Both the position numbers and the translations under genes were made by a program. Below, piece after piece: positions 32,590 to 41,663 of a stretch of DNA of 64,000 bases. Under the pieces are notes generated by a model, which was not told where the DNA came from, searched no databases, and saw only the letters and a list, made by a program, of their open reading frames with translations. Source of the stretch: Streptomyces sp. Ag109_O5-1 (GTDB lineage: Bacteria > Actinomycetota > Actinomycetes > Streptomycetales > Streptomycetaceae); assembly GCF_003814875.1 (NCBI RefSeq), contig NZ_RKQF01000001.1, positions 10,850,001 to 10,914,000 on the forward strand, given 5' to 3'. How positions within the stretch are numbered: position 1 is the first letter of the stretch; every line of letters starts with the position of its first letter.

Positions 32590-33501
32590 TCAGCGCGCCG
32601 CGCGGGCGCCCCGGCGGGCGTCTCGCAGCACCTTGAGGGTGCCCGGCAAGGACGGTGACGCCGAGCCGCGCAGGATCCCGGCACCGCGCGCGAGCACCGC
32701 CTCGGCGGTGAGGAGTTCGATCTCGATCAGTGCGCCCACCATCGGCCGGCCGGCCGGCGGGATCAGACCGAGGAGCTCGCGAGCCGAGCGCAGGTCGGTC
32801 CGTGCGGCCTCGACCTCGTGCTCCACGAGTGAGCCCAGGCCGGGGGAGGCGTGGCCTGCCGCGAGTTCCTCCTCCGTGACCGAGAAGTGCTTCAGGGTCT
32901 CGGCGGGAATGCCCGGATGCCCCTCCCGTATGTCCTCGGCGAGGTCGTTGACGAAGTCCAGCCGCTGGCTGCCGTCGATGAACGTGCGGCAGCCGGCGCG
33001 GAACGCGCCGTCGGGATCGGGCTCGGGGCCGATCAACGCCGCGACCAGGAGAAAGCCCGGAAGTGAGTAGGCGTCCAGGTAGGCCTGGTAGTCGGCCTCG
33101 GTCGCGAAGCCCGCGAACTCCAACTCGGCGCCGGCGGTGGCCAGATAGGAGTCCACGACCTCCCGGTGCCGGGGATGCGCGCTGAGTGTGTGCAGCAGGG
33201 TGCGGATCAGGGGTTCGTCGGTCGTGCCCGTCTCCAGGGCGGCGCGCACCCGCTGTTCCCAGGCGGCCCAGGCCGGCGCCCGCTGCGGCTTCGGGCCGGT
33301 GTCCATGAGGTCGTCGCCGTGGTGCATCAGGGCCGTGGTGGCCAGGACATGGGGCAGTACCGCCGGCGGCAGCAGCATCCGGCAGGCCAGGTAGGCGCTG
33401 CGGCGGTACCGCCGCACCACGCCCCGTTGGGTGCTGTAGTCCCGGCGCAGCTCCGGCTCCCGGATGCCGGCCGCGGTCAGGCTCTGATTCCACGTGCTCA
33501 C
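32590..33501 (-). CDS. Squalene/phytoene synthase-family enzyme
   Basis: 303 aa from GTG 33501; no clear ribosome binding site, so the start is uncertain. The two Asp-rich Mg-diphosphate motifs of head-to-head prenyl synthases are present: HHGDDLMDTG at about residues 60-69 and QRLDFVNDLAEDIREGHPGIP at about 180-200. YxxxxY-type residues appear in the Tyr-rich helix YQAYLDAYSLPGF. It would condense two isoprenyl diphosphates, but there is no desaturase, squalene-hopene cyclase or second synthase next to it, so the product is unknown. No signal or membrane segment. Confidence 0.82.
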   Translation of the reverse strand: MSTWNQSLTAAGIREPELRRDYSTQRGVVRRYRRSAYLACRMLLPPAVLPHVLATTALMHHGDDLMDTGPKPQRAPAWAAWEQRVRAALETGTTDEPLIRTLLHTLSAHPRHREVVDSYLATAGAELEFAGFATEADYQAYLDAYSLPGFLLVAALIGPEPDPDGAFRAGCRTFIDGSQRLDFVNDLAEDIREGHPGIPAETLKHFSVTEEELAAGHASPGLGSLVEHEVEAARTDLRSARELLGLIPPAGRPMVGALIEIELLTAEAVLARGAGILRGSASPSLPGTLKVLRDARRGARAAR

Positions 33502-33553
33502 GAGATGATCGTAGAGGTATGCGCGGAGAGCGGAGCCCGACCGCGGAGGGCTC

Positions 33554-34510
33554 TCAGGTGAGGGACTTGAGGAACTCGGCGAGTGCCGCGTTCACCTCGT
33601 CCGGGCGCTCCTGCTGGGTCCAGTGGCCGCAGCCCGACAGCTTCAGGGGCTCGCGTACCAGGTTGGGCATCAGAGCGGGGAGCTGCGCGATGAGGTCGGG
33701 CGTACCAGGGAACGCCGCGACCAGGTCCTGGTCGCCGTAGACGTACAGCGCGGGAGTGGTGACGACCGCACCCTGCCAGGGAGCGGTGAGTTCCCAGTTG
33801 CGATCGAGGTTGCGATACCAGTTGAGCGCCCCGGTGAAGCCCTGGGAGAAGCTCTCGGCGAGGGTGTCGAGGTCCGCCTCGGTCAGCCACTCCGGAAGCT
33901 CCTCCGGCTCCTGCATGTCCGCGAGCCAGCCGCGCTCGGGGTCGACCAGCGGCTGCGCGACCTCACCGGAGCCGTCGCCCGCTGTCGTGGTGAGGAACTT
34001 CCGCAGAGTGGTGCGCGGGTCGCGGCCGAACTCGGCGTCGGCGACACCGGGGAGGTTGAAGTAGTTCCAGTAGAAGCGGCCGCCGAACATCTTGTTCATG
34101 ATCTGCAGCGGCGGCTCCGAGCTCCGGAACGGCGGCGGCACACTCAGTCCGGCCACCCCGCGGACCATGTCGGGCCGCAGCAGCGCGGTGTGCCAGGCCA
34201 CCGGCGCACCCCAGTCGTGGCCGACCACGAACGCCTGCTCCTCGCCCAACTCCCGGATCAGCCCGACGACATCGCCGACCAGGTGGAAGATGCTGTACGC
34301 GTTGACGTCCTCGGGGTGGTCACTGCTCCCGTACCCGCGCTGGTCGGGCGCGACCACCCGGTAGCCGGCCGCGGCCAGCGGGCCGAACTGGTGCTGCCAG
34401 GAGTGCCAGGACTCGGGGAAGCCGTGCAGCAGCACGACCAGCGGGCCGGAACCCTCTTCGGCGATGTGCAGCCGGATCCCGTTCACGTCGATCATTCGAT
34501 GCTGAACCAT
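33554..34510 (-). CDS. Alpha/beta-fold epoxide hydrolase
   Basis: 318 aa from ATG 34510 (34516 is an alternative). Oxyanion motif HGFPESW, DQRGYGSSD, nucleophile Asp in VGHDWGAPVAWH, Asp in YVYGDQD and His in GCGHWTQQE. The lid region contains YWNYFNLPGVADAEF and the SQGFTGALNWYRN Tyr segment that protonates the epoxide. The signature fits soluble epoxide hydrolases of the EphA/EphB type. Detoxification of epoxides or a role in secondary metabolism is possible; the neighbours do not decide. Confidence 0.9.
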   Translation of the reverse strand: MVQHRMIDVNGIRLHIAEEGSGPLVVLLHGFPESWHSWQHQFGPLAAAGYRVVAPDQRGYGSSDHPEDVNAYSIFHLVGDVVGLIRELGEEQAFVVGHDWGAPVAWHTALLRPDMVRGVAGLSVPPPFRSSEPPLQIMNKMFGGRFYWNYFNLPGVADAEFGRDPRTTLRKFLTTTAGDGSGEVAQPLVDPERGWLADMQEPEELPEWLTEADLDTLAESFSQGFTGALNWYRNLDRNWELTAPWQGAVVTTPALYVYGDQDLVAAFPGTPDLIAQLPALMPNLVREPLKLSGCGHWTQQERPDEVNAALAEFLKSLT

Positions 34511-34516
34511 GTGCAC

Positions 34517-34528
34517 GAGCGTACGCTC
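34517..34528. promoter_or_regulatory. 12-bp palindrome just upstream of the epoxide hydrolase start
   Basis: GAGCGTACGCTC is a perfect palindrome placed directly before the epoxide hydrolase start codon and between it and the MFS gene end. Position and symmetry suggest an operator, but there is no second copy nearby to confirm it. Confidence 0.4.
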
Positions 34529-34571
34529 AGTGATCTTCGGTCACCGTCTCCGGCCTCCGGACAGGCGCGGA

Positions 34572-36209
34572 TCAGGACGTTCTGCCGAGTGCGGTGGACG
34601 TGGCGTCGAACGCGTGCGTGACCTCCGGCTCGGTGCCGGGCAGCAGGAAGGCACGGGCCCTGTCCTCGAAGCGGCGGTCGGTCTCGGTCAGCCGGGCGTG
34701 GTGCTGGGCGAGATGCTCCGCCCAGGAGCCGACGAGGTAGTTCTCGATGAACCGGCCGGGTGCGTTGCCGTCCTCGTAGAGGCCCCACGTCAACGCTCCG
34801 GTACGGCGCCGGGAGCGGGCGACCTGGTCCATGGCATGCGTGAAGGCGGCCCGGTCTTCGGGGGCGATGCGGTAGACGACGGAGACCAGGACCGGGCCGT
34901 CGGCCGGGCCGGGCTCGTGGACCAGCGGCGGGGTGGGCCAGTGGTCGGACGGGGTCGGGTCGATGCGGGCGGCGTCGTACAGCGGCCACAGGCGCACGCT
35001 CGCCGCGGCCGGCAGCAGCAACGCGGCCGCGATCAGCAGGGCGGTGGTCAGCCCCAGCCACTGGGCGAGGGCGCCCCACAGCGGTGCGGCGAGGGCCTGG
35101 CCGCCCTGGAAGACCAGCAGGTAGACGGCGAGGCCACGGGCCCGTACCCAGCCGGGCAGCCGGGTCTGGGTCGCCGCGCTGAGAATGGACAGCACGCCGA
35201 TCCAGGCCGGCCCGGCGGGCAGCAGCGCGAGCACCACGACCCAGGGGACGTGGACCGTGCCCAGGACGACGAGTACCGCGGCGAAGACGGCGGCTCCGGC
35301 GGCGAGGGTGCCGTTGGCGCCGAGCACCTTGTTCAGCCGGGGGAGGAGGAAGGCGCCGCTGACCGCGCCGATCCCGACGGCGGCGAGCAGCAGTCCGTAT
35401 CCGCCGGAGCCCAGCTTCAGCGAGTCGCCGGCGACCAGCGGCAGCAGGGACCAGACGGCGGCGGCACCGGGGATGAACAGGGCCGTGCGCAGCAGGACAC
35501 GGCGGACGCCGGGCGCGTTCCACACGTAGCGGCGCGCCGCGTACAGGGCGGTGAAGAACCCCTCGCGCTGGGCGGCCGGGACGGGCGGGGCCGGAGCGCG
35601 CTTCCACAGCAGCAGGACGATCACGATGCCCAGGAAGGACACCGCGTTGAAGGCGAAGGTCCAGCCCGCGCCCGCCGCGGCGACGAGCACACCGCCGACG
35701 GCAGGCCCGATGGCACGCGCCAGGTTCATGTTGACCGCGCCCAGTGCGGAGGCCTGCCCCAGCTGGCCGCGGTCGACGAGTTCGGGCTGGATCGCCTGCC
35801 ACGCCGGGCCCATCAGGGCGGTGCCGCAGCCGAGCAGGAAGGTCAGGGCGAGCAGCGCTCCGGGGGCCAGCGCGTCGGCGAAGGCCAGCACCGCCAGGAC
35901 CGTCGCCACCGCGCACATCGCGAACTGGGCGACCACCAGCAGCCGGCGCCGGTCGAAGCGGTCGGCGAGCACACCGGAGGGCAGGGCCAGCAGCACGACG
36001 GGCAGGCTGGACGCCGTCTGGACGAGGGTGACCAGCGTGGCCCCGTGGCCCAGGAGCAGCCACTGGGCGCCGACCGTCTGCATCCAGGTGCCGACGTTCG
36101 ACACGAACTGCGCGATCCACAGGGCCCGGAACACCGGGGCGGCCAGGGGCGCCCAGGCCGACTCCGCCCGGGCGGCACCGCCGGGCTCGGGTCTCGTGCG
36201 CACTGCCAT
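34572..36209 (-). CDS. MFS exporter of the MFS_3 type with C-terminal ABM-like domain
   Basis: 545 aa from ATG 36209 (GGGAG upstream). Residues about 20-420 contain 10-12 membrane segments, with FRALWIAQFVSNVGTWMQTVGAQWLLL at helix 1 and the motif A-like GVLADRFDRRRLL. These are hallmarks of the MFS_3/enterobactin-exporter-like group. The soluble C-terminus (about 430-545; VSVVYRIAPEDRAAF...RFIENYLVGSWAEHLAQHHARL) resembles the antibiotic-biosynthesis-monooxygenase dimer fold commonly attached in this group. Probably a small-molecule exporter controlled by the divergent LysR. Confidence 0.87.
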   Translation of the reverse strand: MAVRTRPEPGGAARAESAWAPLAAPVFRALWIAQFVSNVGTWMQTVGAQWLLLGHGATLVTLVQTASSLPVVLLALPSGVLADRFDRRRLLVVAQFAMCAVATVLAVLAFADALAPGALLALTFLLGCGTALMGPAWQAIQPELVDRGQLGQASALGAVNMNLARAIGPAVGGVLVAAAGAGWTFAFNAVSFLGIVIVLLLWKRAPAPPVPAAQREGFFTALYAARRYVWNAPGVRRVLLRTALFIPGAAAVWSLLPLVAGDSLKLGSGGYGLLLAAVGIGAVSGAFLLPRLNKVLGANGTLAAGAAVFAAVLVVLGTVHVPWVVVLALLPAGPAWIGVLSILSAATQTRLPGWVRARGLAVYLLVFQGGQALAAPLWGALAQWLGLTTALLIAAALLLPAAASVRLWPLYDAARIDPTPSDHWPTPPLVHEPGPADGPVLVSVVYRIAPEDRAAFTHAMDQVARSRRRTGALTWGLYEDGNAPGRFIENYLVGSWAEHLAQHHARLTETDRRFEDRARAFLLPGTEPEVTHAFDATSTALGRTS

Positions 36210-36335
36210 GTCGCCGCTCCCGCGAGGGTTGGGTCCCGGGTGCTCAGGTCCACGCCGCCGGGCCGGAACGCCGTAAGCCTGCCAGAAGCGACCGGCCAGG
36301 ACAGCTGCCGGAAGCAGTCGGCGTCCTGGCTCCGC

Positions 36336-36354
36336 ATCGATGCACCGCATCAAT
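36336..36354. promoter_or_regulatory. Probable LysR-binding palindrome
   Basis: ATCGATGC-acc-GCATCAAT has 8-bp arms with one mismatch and fits the T-N11-A style of LysR sites. It lies in the 180-bp gap between the MFS gene and the lysR gene, 36 bp before the LysR start. Confidence 0.6.
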
Positions 36355-36389
36355 TGACCGGAAACGATCGGCGGGAGAGATTGATTCCC

Positions 36390-37337
36390 ATGGAGCTGCG
36401 GCATCTGAGGTACTTCCTGGCGGTCGCCGACACCCACAACTTCACCCAGGCCGCCGCCCGTTGCTATGTGGCGCAGTCGGCGCTCAGCCAGCAGGTCGCC
36501 CGGCTGGAGAAGGACGTCGGCGCCCCGCTGTTCAGCCGCACCAGCCGCTCGGTACGGCTGACCGCCGCCGGCGAGCTGCTGGAGCCGCTGGCCCGGCGCA
36601 TCCTCGCCGACGTCGACAACGCCCAGGCCGCCCTGGACGCGCTGGCGGGACTGCGCCGGGGCACTCTGCGGCTGGGCCTGGTGCAGACGATGGCCGTGTC
36701 CTTCGACATCGTGGAGGTGGCGGCCGAGTACCGCGCCCGCTACCCCGGCATCGACCTTCAGGTGTCCAACGCGTCCAGCTCGCGCATGGCAGCCGAGGTC
36801 CTCGCGGGAACGCTCGACGTCGCCGTGGTCGGCCTTCACTCGGGGCAGGTGCCGGAGGGCCTGGAGTACCGGGTGCTGGGCAGCGCCCCGCTGGTCCTCG
36901 TGGTACCGCACGACCACGCTCTCGCCGACCGTGAGGCCGTCGGTCTCGCCGATCTGCCGGAGAGCCATCCGCTGATCCAGTTCACCCGTGGCAGCGGCCT
37001 GCGCCACCAGGTCGAGGCGGCCTTCGACCGCGCGGGCATGGCGGCGGGGCAGCACTTCGAGGTCGGCCAGATCCTCGACATGCTCCGGCTGGCCGCACGA
37101 GGCCTCGGTGTGACCGTGGTACCCCGCTCCTCCGTCGTCGGCCCCGGCTCCGTCCTGGGCCTGGACACCGCCGACGACCTGCCCCGGGGCGCCCGGATGC
37201 TGCGTCTGACGGACGACGAGGCCGTCCACCACATCTGCGCGGTGTACGACGGGACCCGGCTGGCACCGGCCGCCGCGGCCTTCCTCGACGTCCTCGAACA
37301 CCACGGCACCGACGCGTCGGCTGATCGGTCGGCCTGA
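36390..37337 (+). CDS. LysR-family transcriptional regulator
   Basis: 315 aa from ATG 36390 with GGGAGAGA upstream. N-terminal helix-turn-helix (residues 1-60): ELRHLRYFLAVADTHNFTQAA, then SALSQQVARLEKDVGAPLFSR. The substrate domain (90-300) contains the periplasmic-binding-like RLGLVQTM and LVVPHDHALA segments. It is divergent from the MFS exporter, which is the likely target, with a palindrome between them. The co-inducer is unknown. Confidence 0.92.
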   Translation: MELRHLRYFLAVADTHNFTQAAARCYVAQSALSQQVARLEKDVGAPLFSRTSRSVRLTAAGELLEPLARRILADVDNAQAALDALAGLRRGTLRLGLVQTMAVSFDIVEVAAEYRARYPGIDLQVSNASSSRMAAEVLAGTLDVAVVGLHSGQVPEGLEYRVLGSAPLVLVVPHDHALADREAVGLADLPESHPLIQFTRGSGLRHQVEAAFDRAGMAAGQHFEVGQILDMLRLAARGLGVTVVPRSSVVGPGSVLGLDTADDLPRGARMLRLTDDEAVHHICAVYDGTRLAPAAAAFLDVLEHHGTDASADRSA

Positions 37338-37465
37338 CTGGTCGGGCAGACCTGTCGGGCAGACCGGTCGGCCTGATCGGCTGGTCTGACCAGCTGGGCT
37401 GACCGGTCGGCTCGATCGCTCGCTCTGGTCGGTCGGCTCGCTCGATCTATCGGTCCGGGCGATCG
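37319..37465. repeat. Degenerate short tandem repeats rich in GGTCGG
   Basis: After the LysR stop the DNA is a run of imperfect 12-16 bp units built from CTGATCGGTCGG, CTGACTGGTCGGGCAG and GACCGGTCGG. GGTCGG or its close variants occur about ten times in 150 bp, in both orientations. The units are irregular and not separated by spacers, so this is not CRISPR. It may be slippage-derived; the repeat touches the end of the LysR coding region. Confidence 0.6.
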
Positions 37466-37565
37466 CTGTGCGCGGATCCATATCTTGGACAGCGCGGCCG
37501 GTCCGGCCGGACGCTGGAGGGGACGCACCGCCAGAGGTACGCCCTCCCCCTCCGAATGGACCTCC

Positions 37566-38318
37566 ATGTCGATCAAGGATGCCGTCCACCCCGTCCTGCA
37601 TGAGGCACGGGCCACCGTGCTGCCCGACCCGGCCGACCGCCACGGTCCGCTGCCCCCGCTGATGCTCGTCCTCACCGTGGTCACCGGCCTCGTGGACGCC
37701 TTCAGCTACCTGGTGCTCGGCCATGTCTTCGTCGCCAACATGACCGGCAACGTGGTCTTCTCCGGCTTCGCGATCACGGGCGCCCCGGGCTTCTCCCTGG
37801 CCGCCTCGCTGGCCGCGCTGGCCGCCTTCGCGGCGGGTGCCCTGCTGGGCGGCCGGATCGCCCATCGGGCCTGGGCGCACCGCGGCCGCGTCCTGCACCT
37901 GGCCCTTGTCACGGAGACGGCCCTGGTCCTGGCGGCTTATGCCGTCGCCCGGTTCGCCGCGCTCCTGGACGCGGCCGGGACCCGGCACACGTTGATCGCG
38001 CTCCTCGGGCTCGCCATGGGTGTCCAGAACGCGACCGCCCGCGCACTCGCCGTACCGGACCTGACCACCACTGTCCTGACCCTGACGATCACCGGCATGG
38101 CCTCCGACAGCAGGGCCGCCGGAGGCCGCGGTGGCAGGAGCGGCCGCCGGCCCCTCTCGGCGCTGGCGATGTTCGCCGGTGCCCTGGGCGGTGCCTTCGC
38201 CGTCCGGCTCGGCAGCCCGACCCTGCCCCTGCTGCTCGCCGCCCTGCTTCTCGCGGGCAGCACCCTGGACGCGTTCGCCCTGACCAGGTCCGACGCGAGG
38301 TGGACCGACCCGCTCTGA
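37566..38318 (+). CDS. DUF1275 (YoaK) family membrane protein
   Basis: 250 aa from ATG 37566; ribosome binding is weak (GGACC). Six hydrophobic segments. The family signature LVDAFSYLVLGHVFVANMTGNVVF is at about residues 40-63, and GLAMGVQNATARALAVPDLTTTVLTLTITGMASDS at 150-185, described here as the second signature. The function of the family is unknown; it is sometimes annotated as a transporter-like protein. A loop of about 15 Gly/Arg residues before the last helices is extra. Confidence 0.87.
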   Translation: MSIKDAVHPVLHEARATVLPDPADRHGPLPPLMLVLTVVTGLVDAFSYLVLGHVFVANMTGNVVFSGFAITGAPGFSLAASLAALAAFAAGALLGGRIAHRAWAHRGRVLHLALVTETALVLAAYAVARFAALLDAAGTRHTLIALLGLAMGVQNATARALAVPDLTTTVLTLTITGMASDSRAAGGRGGRSGRRPLSALAMFAGALGGAFAVRLGSPTLPLLLAALLLAGSTLDAFALTRSDARWTDPL

Positions 38319-38337
38319 ACCGAGGTCCTGCGGTGGC

Positions 38338-39867
38338 CTATTTCCCGCTGGTCACCGACGCTCGGGTCGGCCTTCCCAGCGCCCAGAAGACGACACCGAG
38401 CAGCATGAACCCGACGAGCGGGACCAGCTCCGTCAGCAGGTACTTCCAGCGCTCGGCGTGACTCCAGCCGTCCGGCGCGTAGGCGGAGCCGAACCACTGG
38501 TCGCCGGCCCCGGGCGCGACGAGCTGCACGCTGGCGAAGACGATGAGCAGGGTGAGGACGATGCTGATGACCCAGGGGAAGGGCGCCCGGTAGGGGCGGG
38601 GCGTGTTCGGGTACTTCCGCCGCAGGAACGGGAGCGCCGGGAAGATGCCCAGGTAGCTGACGAGCGTGGTGGAGACGGCGAGACCGAGGACCGCGCCGAA
38701 CAGCTTGGCCGCGCTGCCGTTGGTCAGCTGGTGGGCCAGGATCAGGACGGCGGTGGAGACCAGCCCGCTGAGGATGTTCACCCGGACCGGGGTGCCGAAC
38801 CGGCTGGAGATGACCCCGAGGAAGCGGGGCGCCGCGCCGTCGTAGCCGGAGACGGCCAGGGCGCGGTCCGAGCCCATGATCCAGGTGACGCCGGAGGACA
38901 GCACCGTGAGGATGAACATGATCGCGGCGAGGTCTCCGAGCACACTGCCGGCCCCGCTGAGCGTGGCCGTGCCGTCGGCGGAGACATGGCCGCCGTACAC
39001 CGTGAAGACCTGCCGGATCGCATCGAGGAACCCGCCGAGGCCGGTGATCGCCTTGACGGGCAGGACCAGCAGGATGCCGAGGATGGGCAGCGCGTACAGC
39101 AGGACCGAGATGATCGCGCTGCGGAAGATGCCGTAGGGCACGTCCTTCTGCGCGTCGGTCATCTCCTCACCGGCCGTGTTGGGCAGCTCGAAGCCCACGT
39201 AGTTGAACATCAGGACGGGCACCAGGCCGACGAATCCCGCGTACGTCGGCGAGAAGTCGCCGAGCCCGAAGCCGTGCAGGCCGTGCTCGACGCCGTAGAC
39301 CACGACCGTCACGGTGAACAGGCCGAGCAGGAGGATACGGCTCCACGCGCCGATCGTCGGGATCCACTTGCCGACGTCGAAGGAGAGGATGGCCGCGAGC
39401 ACGCCCACCCAGACGAAGACGAGGGTGAAGGCGTAGAAGGCGGGGGTGCTCAGGTCCTTCCCGCCGTTGAAGAAGGTGGTGTACGCGGTCGCCGCCGAGA
39501 CGGCGAGGGTGCCGCCCAGCCACACCGGGTTGGTGATCCAGTACAGGAAGTTGTTCACCGCCCCCGCGAGCCGCCCGAAGGCCCGGCTGGTCCAGATGTA
39601 GGGGCCGCCCTCGTCGGGGAACGCGGCCCCGAGTTCGGCGATGAGCAGCGCGGACGGCACGAAGAACACCACGGCCAGCACGATCAGCCAGGTGAACGCC
39701 TCGGCACCGGACGAGGCCACGGTGCCGATGGTGTCGACCCCGACGATGGTGCACAGCAGGAAGAAAAGGATGTCGAACCGGCCGAAGTGCTTGCGCAGCT
39801 TCTGCCGTTCCGTCTGCGCCGCGGCCGGCGCGTCGACCGGCTCGGATGCGATGGGGCCAGCGGTCAC
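38338..39867 (-). CDS. APC-family amino acid permease
   Basis: 509 aa from GTG 39867, chosen because GGAG lies six bases before it; the frame is open to 39942. About 12-14 membrane segments. FFLLCTIVGVDTIGTVASSGAEAF corresponds to helix 1 and FPDEGGPYIWTSRAFGRLAGAVNNFLYWITNP to helix 3, as in GABA/glutamate or polyamine antiporters of the APC superfamily. The substrate is not clear. It is convergent with the DUF1275 gene (19-bp gap) and shows no local enzyme partner. Confidence 0.85.
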   Translation of the reverse strand: MTAGPIASEPVDAPAAAQTERQKLRKHFGRFDILFFLLCTIVGVDTIGTVASSGAEAFTWLIVLAVVFFVPSALLIAELGAAFPDEGGPYIWTSRAFGRLAGAVNNFLYWITNPVWLGGTLAVSAATAYTTFFNGGKDLSTPAFYAFTLVFVWVGVLAAILSFDVGKWIPTIGAWSRILLLGLFTVTVVVYGVEHGLHGFGLGDFSPTYAGFVGLVPVLMFNYVGFELPNTAGEEMTDAQKDVPYGIFRSAIISVLLYALPILGILLVLPVKAITGLGGFLDAIRQVFTVYGGHVSADGTATLSGAGSVLGDLAAIMFILTVLSSGVTWIMGSDRALAVSGYDGAAPRFLGVISSRFGTPVRVNILSGLVSTAVLILAHQLTNGSAAKLFGAVLGLAVSTTLVSYLGIFPALPFLRRKYPNTPRPYRAPFPWVISIVLTLLIVFASVQLVAPGAGDQWFGSAYAPDGWSHAERWKYLLTELVPLVGFMLLGVVFWALGRPTRASVTSGK

Positions 39868-40145
39868 CGAGAGCTCCAGCTTGCTTGTGATAACGGCGGG
39901 ATTCGGCCAATGATCCGCCGCGCCGCACAACCTCACAAGCACTCAGGGTCAAGTCGTGACCATCACTTCTTCAATCACCGCCGACGGAAATCTCACCGAA
40001 ACACGAGCGCCGCGAACACCCGCTCCCGCTGCCGGTCAGTCAGCCGATCGGGTGCCGCGGCCCGGCCGCGCGGGTGTTTCGCGGTGGTCGGCCACTCGCC
40101 TCGTGTCTCCCGGGCAAGAGATGGCGAGAGTGAGGAGGGCGTTCG

Positions 40146-41663
40146 GTGAATCCTGGGAGCGGCGCGGCGGGAGAGCGGTTCGCGGACGCGGTCGACGCCC
40201 GGTTGCCCGTCCACGACGGGGCCGGACAGTTGCTGCGCAAGGCCTTCCCCGATCACTGGTCGTTCCTGCTCGGCGAGATCGCCCTCTACAGCCTGATCGT
40301 CCTGGTGCTGACGGGCGTGTGGCTGACGTTCTTCTTCACGCCCGAGATGAGTGAGGTCGTCTACCAGGGACCGTACGTCCCGCTGCGCGGGCGGCTCATG
40401 TCGGGAGCCTTCGACTCCACCCTGCGCATCAGCTTCGACATCCGCGGCGGACTGCTGATGCGGCAGGCCCATCACTGGGCCGCGCTGGTCTTCGTCGCCG
40501 CGATCGGCGTGCACCTGCTGCGGATCTTCTTCACCGGTGCCTTCCGCCGCCCCCGGGAGATCAACTGGGTCATCGGCGTCACGCTCTTCGTGCTCGCCCT
40601 GTCCGAGGGCTTCGCCGGCTACTCGCTCCCGGACGACCTGCTCTCCGGCACCGGCCTGCGGATCGCGCAGGGCATCATGCTGTCGATCCCGGTGATCGGG
40701 ACGTATGTGAGCACGCTCGCGTTCGGCGCCCAGTACCCCGGCCACGACATCGTCCCCCGGCTGTACAGCCTGCACATCCTGCTGCTGCCGGGCGCGCTGA
40801 TCGCCCTGGTGACCGTCCATCTGATCCTGGTCTTCTATCTGAAGCACACTCACTGGCGCGGGCCGGGCCGCAGGAACTCCAACGCAGTCGGCAAGCCGCT
40901 CTTCCCCCGGTTCACCGCCTCCTCCCTCGGCCTGTTCCTCACCGTCTCCGGAGTGCTGGTGGCGCTCTCGGGGGTCGCCCAGATCAACCCGGTGTGGAAA
41001 TACGGCCCCTACCGGCCCGACCAGGTGTCGACCGGTTCCCAGCCGGACTGGTACGTCGGCTTCCTGGAAGGCTCGCTGCGGCTCGTCCCGCCCTGGGAGA
41101 CGAACGTCGCCGGTCACACCCTGATGTGGAACGTGCTGCTGCCGGCCGTCGTGCTGCCCGCCCTGTTCTTCCTCGTCCTGTACGCCTACCCCTTCGTCGA
41201 ACAGCGGCTGACGGGGGAGTGGCGTCAGGAGCAGCATTTCTGCGACCGCCCCCGGGAACGGCCCGTCCGCACCGGCCTCGGTGCGGCCGGTGTCACCTTC
41301 TACGCGGTGCTGTTGCTGGCCGGTGGCAACGACGTCGTCGCGCTGTCCTTCCGGATCTCGGTGAACGCCCTGACCTGGGTCTTCCGGATCTCCCTGATCG
41401 TGGCGCCGATCGCCGCCTTCTTCGTCACCCGTACGCTGTGCCGGGCCCTGCTGCACGCAGAACAGGAGCGGCTGACCGAGGGCGAGGAGGTCGGCGAGGT
41501 ACGCCAGACCCTCACCGGCGGCTACGAGAGCGGCCACCGCCCGGTGACGTCGTTCCGGCCGGGCGCCCCACGCAGACCGCTCAGTCCTCCTGATCGGCCC
41601 CCCGGTTCACGTACTGGAACACCAGCCCGGCCACGCCCCGAGCCAGAACACCGAAGCCGATGA
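40146..41663 (+). CDS. qcrB: Cytochrome b subunit of a cytochrome bc complex (QcrB-like), orphan copy
   Basis: 505 aa from GTG 40146 with GAGGAGG upstream. Heme-ligand pairs lie in MRQAHHWAALVFVAAIGVHLLR and YSLHILLLPGALIALVTVHLIL; PDDLLSGTGLRI and PDWYVGFLEGSLRLVPPWE match the actinobacterial QcrB quinol region. qcrC and qcrA, which normally sit beside it, are missing. The last 28 codons (Pro/Arg/Ser-rich) run antisense through the 3' end of the convergent ctaF gene. An additional paralogue of the main bcc complex rather than the primary one is likely. Confidence 0.87.
   Translation: MNPGSGAAGERFADAVDARLPVHDGAGQLLRKAFPDHWSFLLGEIALYSLIVLVLTGVWLTFFFTPEMSEVVYQGPYVPLRGRLMSGAFDSTLRISFDIRGGLLMRQAHHWAALVFVAAIGVHLLRIFFTGAFRRPREINWVIGVTLFVLALSEGFAGYSLPDDLLSGTGLRIAQGIMLSIPVIGTYVSTLAFGAQYPGHDIVPRLYSLHILLLPGALIALVTVHLILVFYLKHTHWRGPGRRNSNAVGKPLFPRFTASSLGLFLTVSGVLVALSGVAQINPVWKYGPYRPDQVSTGSQPDWYVGFLEGSLRLVPPWETNVAGHTLMWNVLLPAVVLPALFFLVLYAYPFVEQRLTGEWRQEQHFCDRPRERPVRTGLGAAGVTFYAVLLLAGGNDVVALSFRISVNALTWVFRISLIVAPIAAFFVTRTLCRALLHAEQERLTEGEEVGEVRQTLTGGYESGHRPVTSFRPGAPRRPLSPPDRPPGSRTGTPARPRPEPEHRSR

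Noticed and set aside
37319-37465. CRISPR array
   Set aside because: Units are short, irregular and contiguous, with no spacers and no cas genes.
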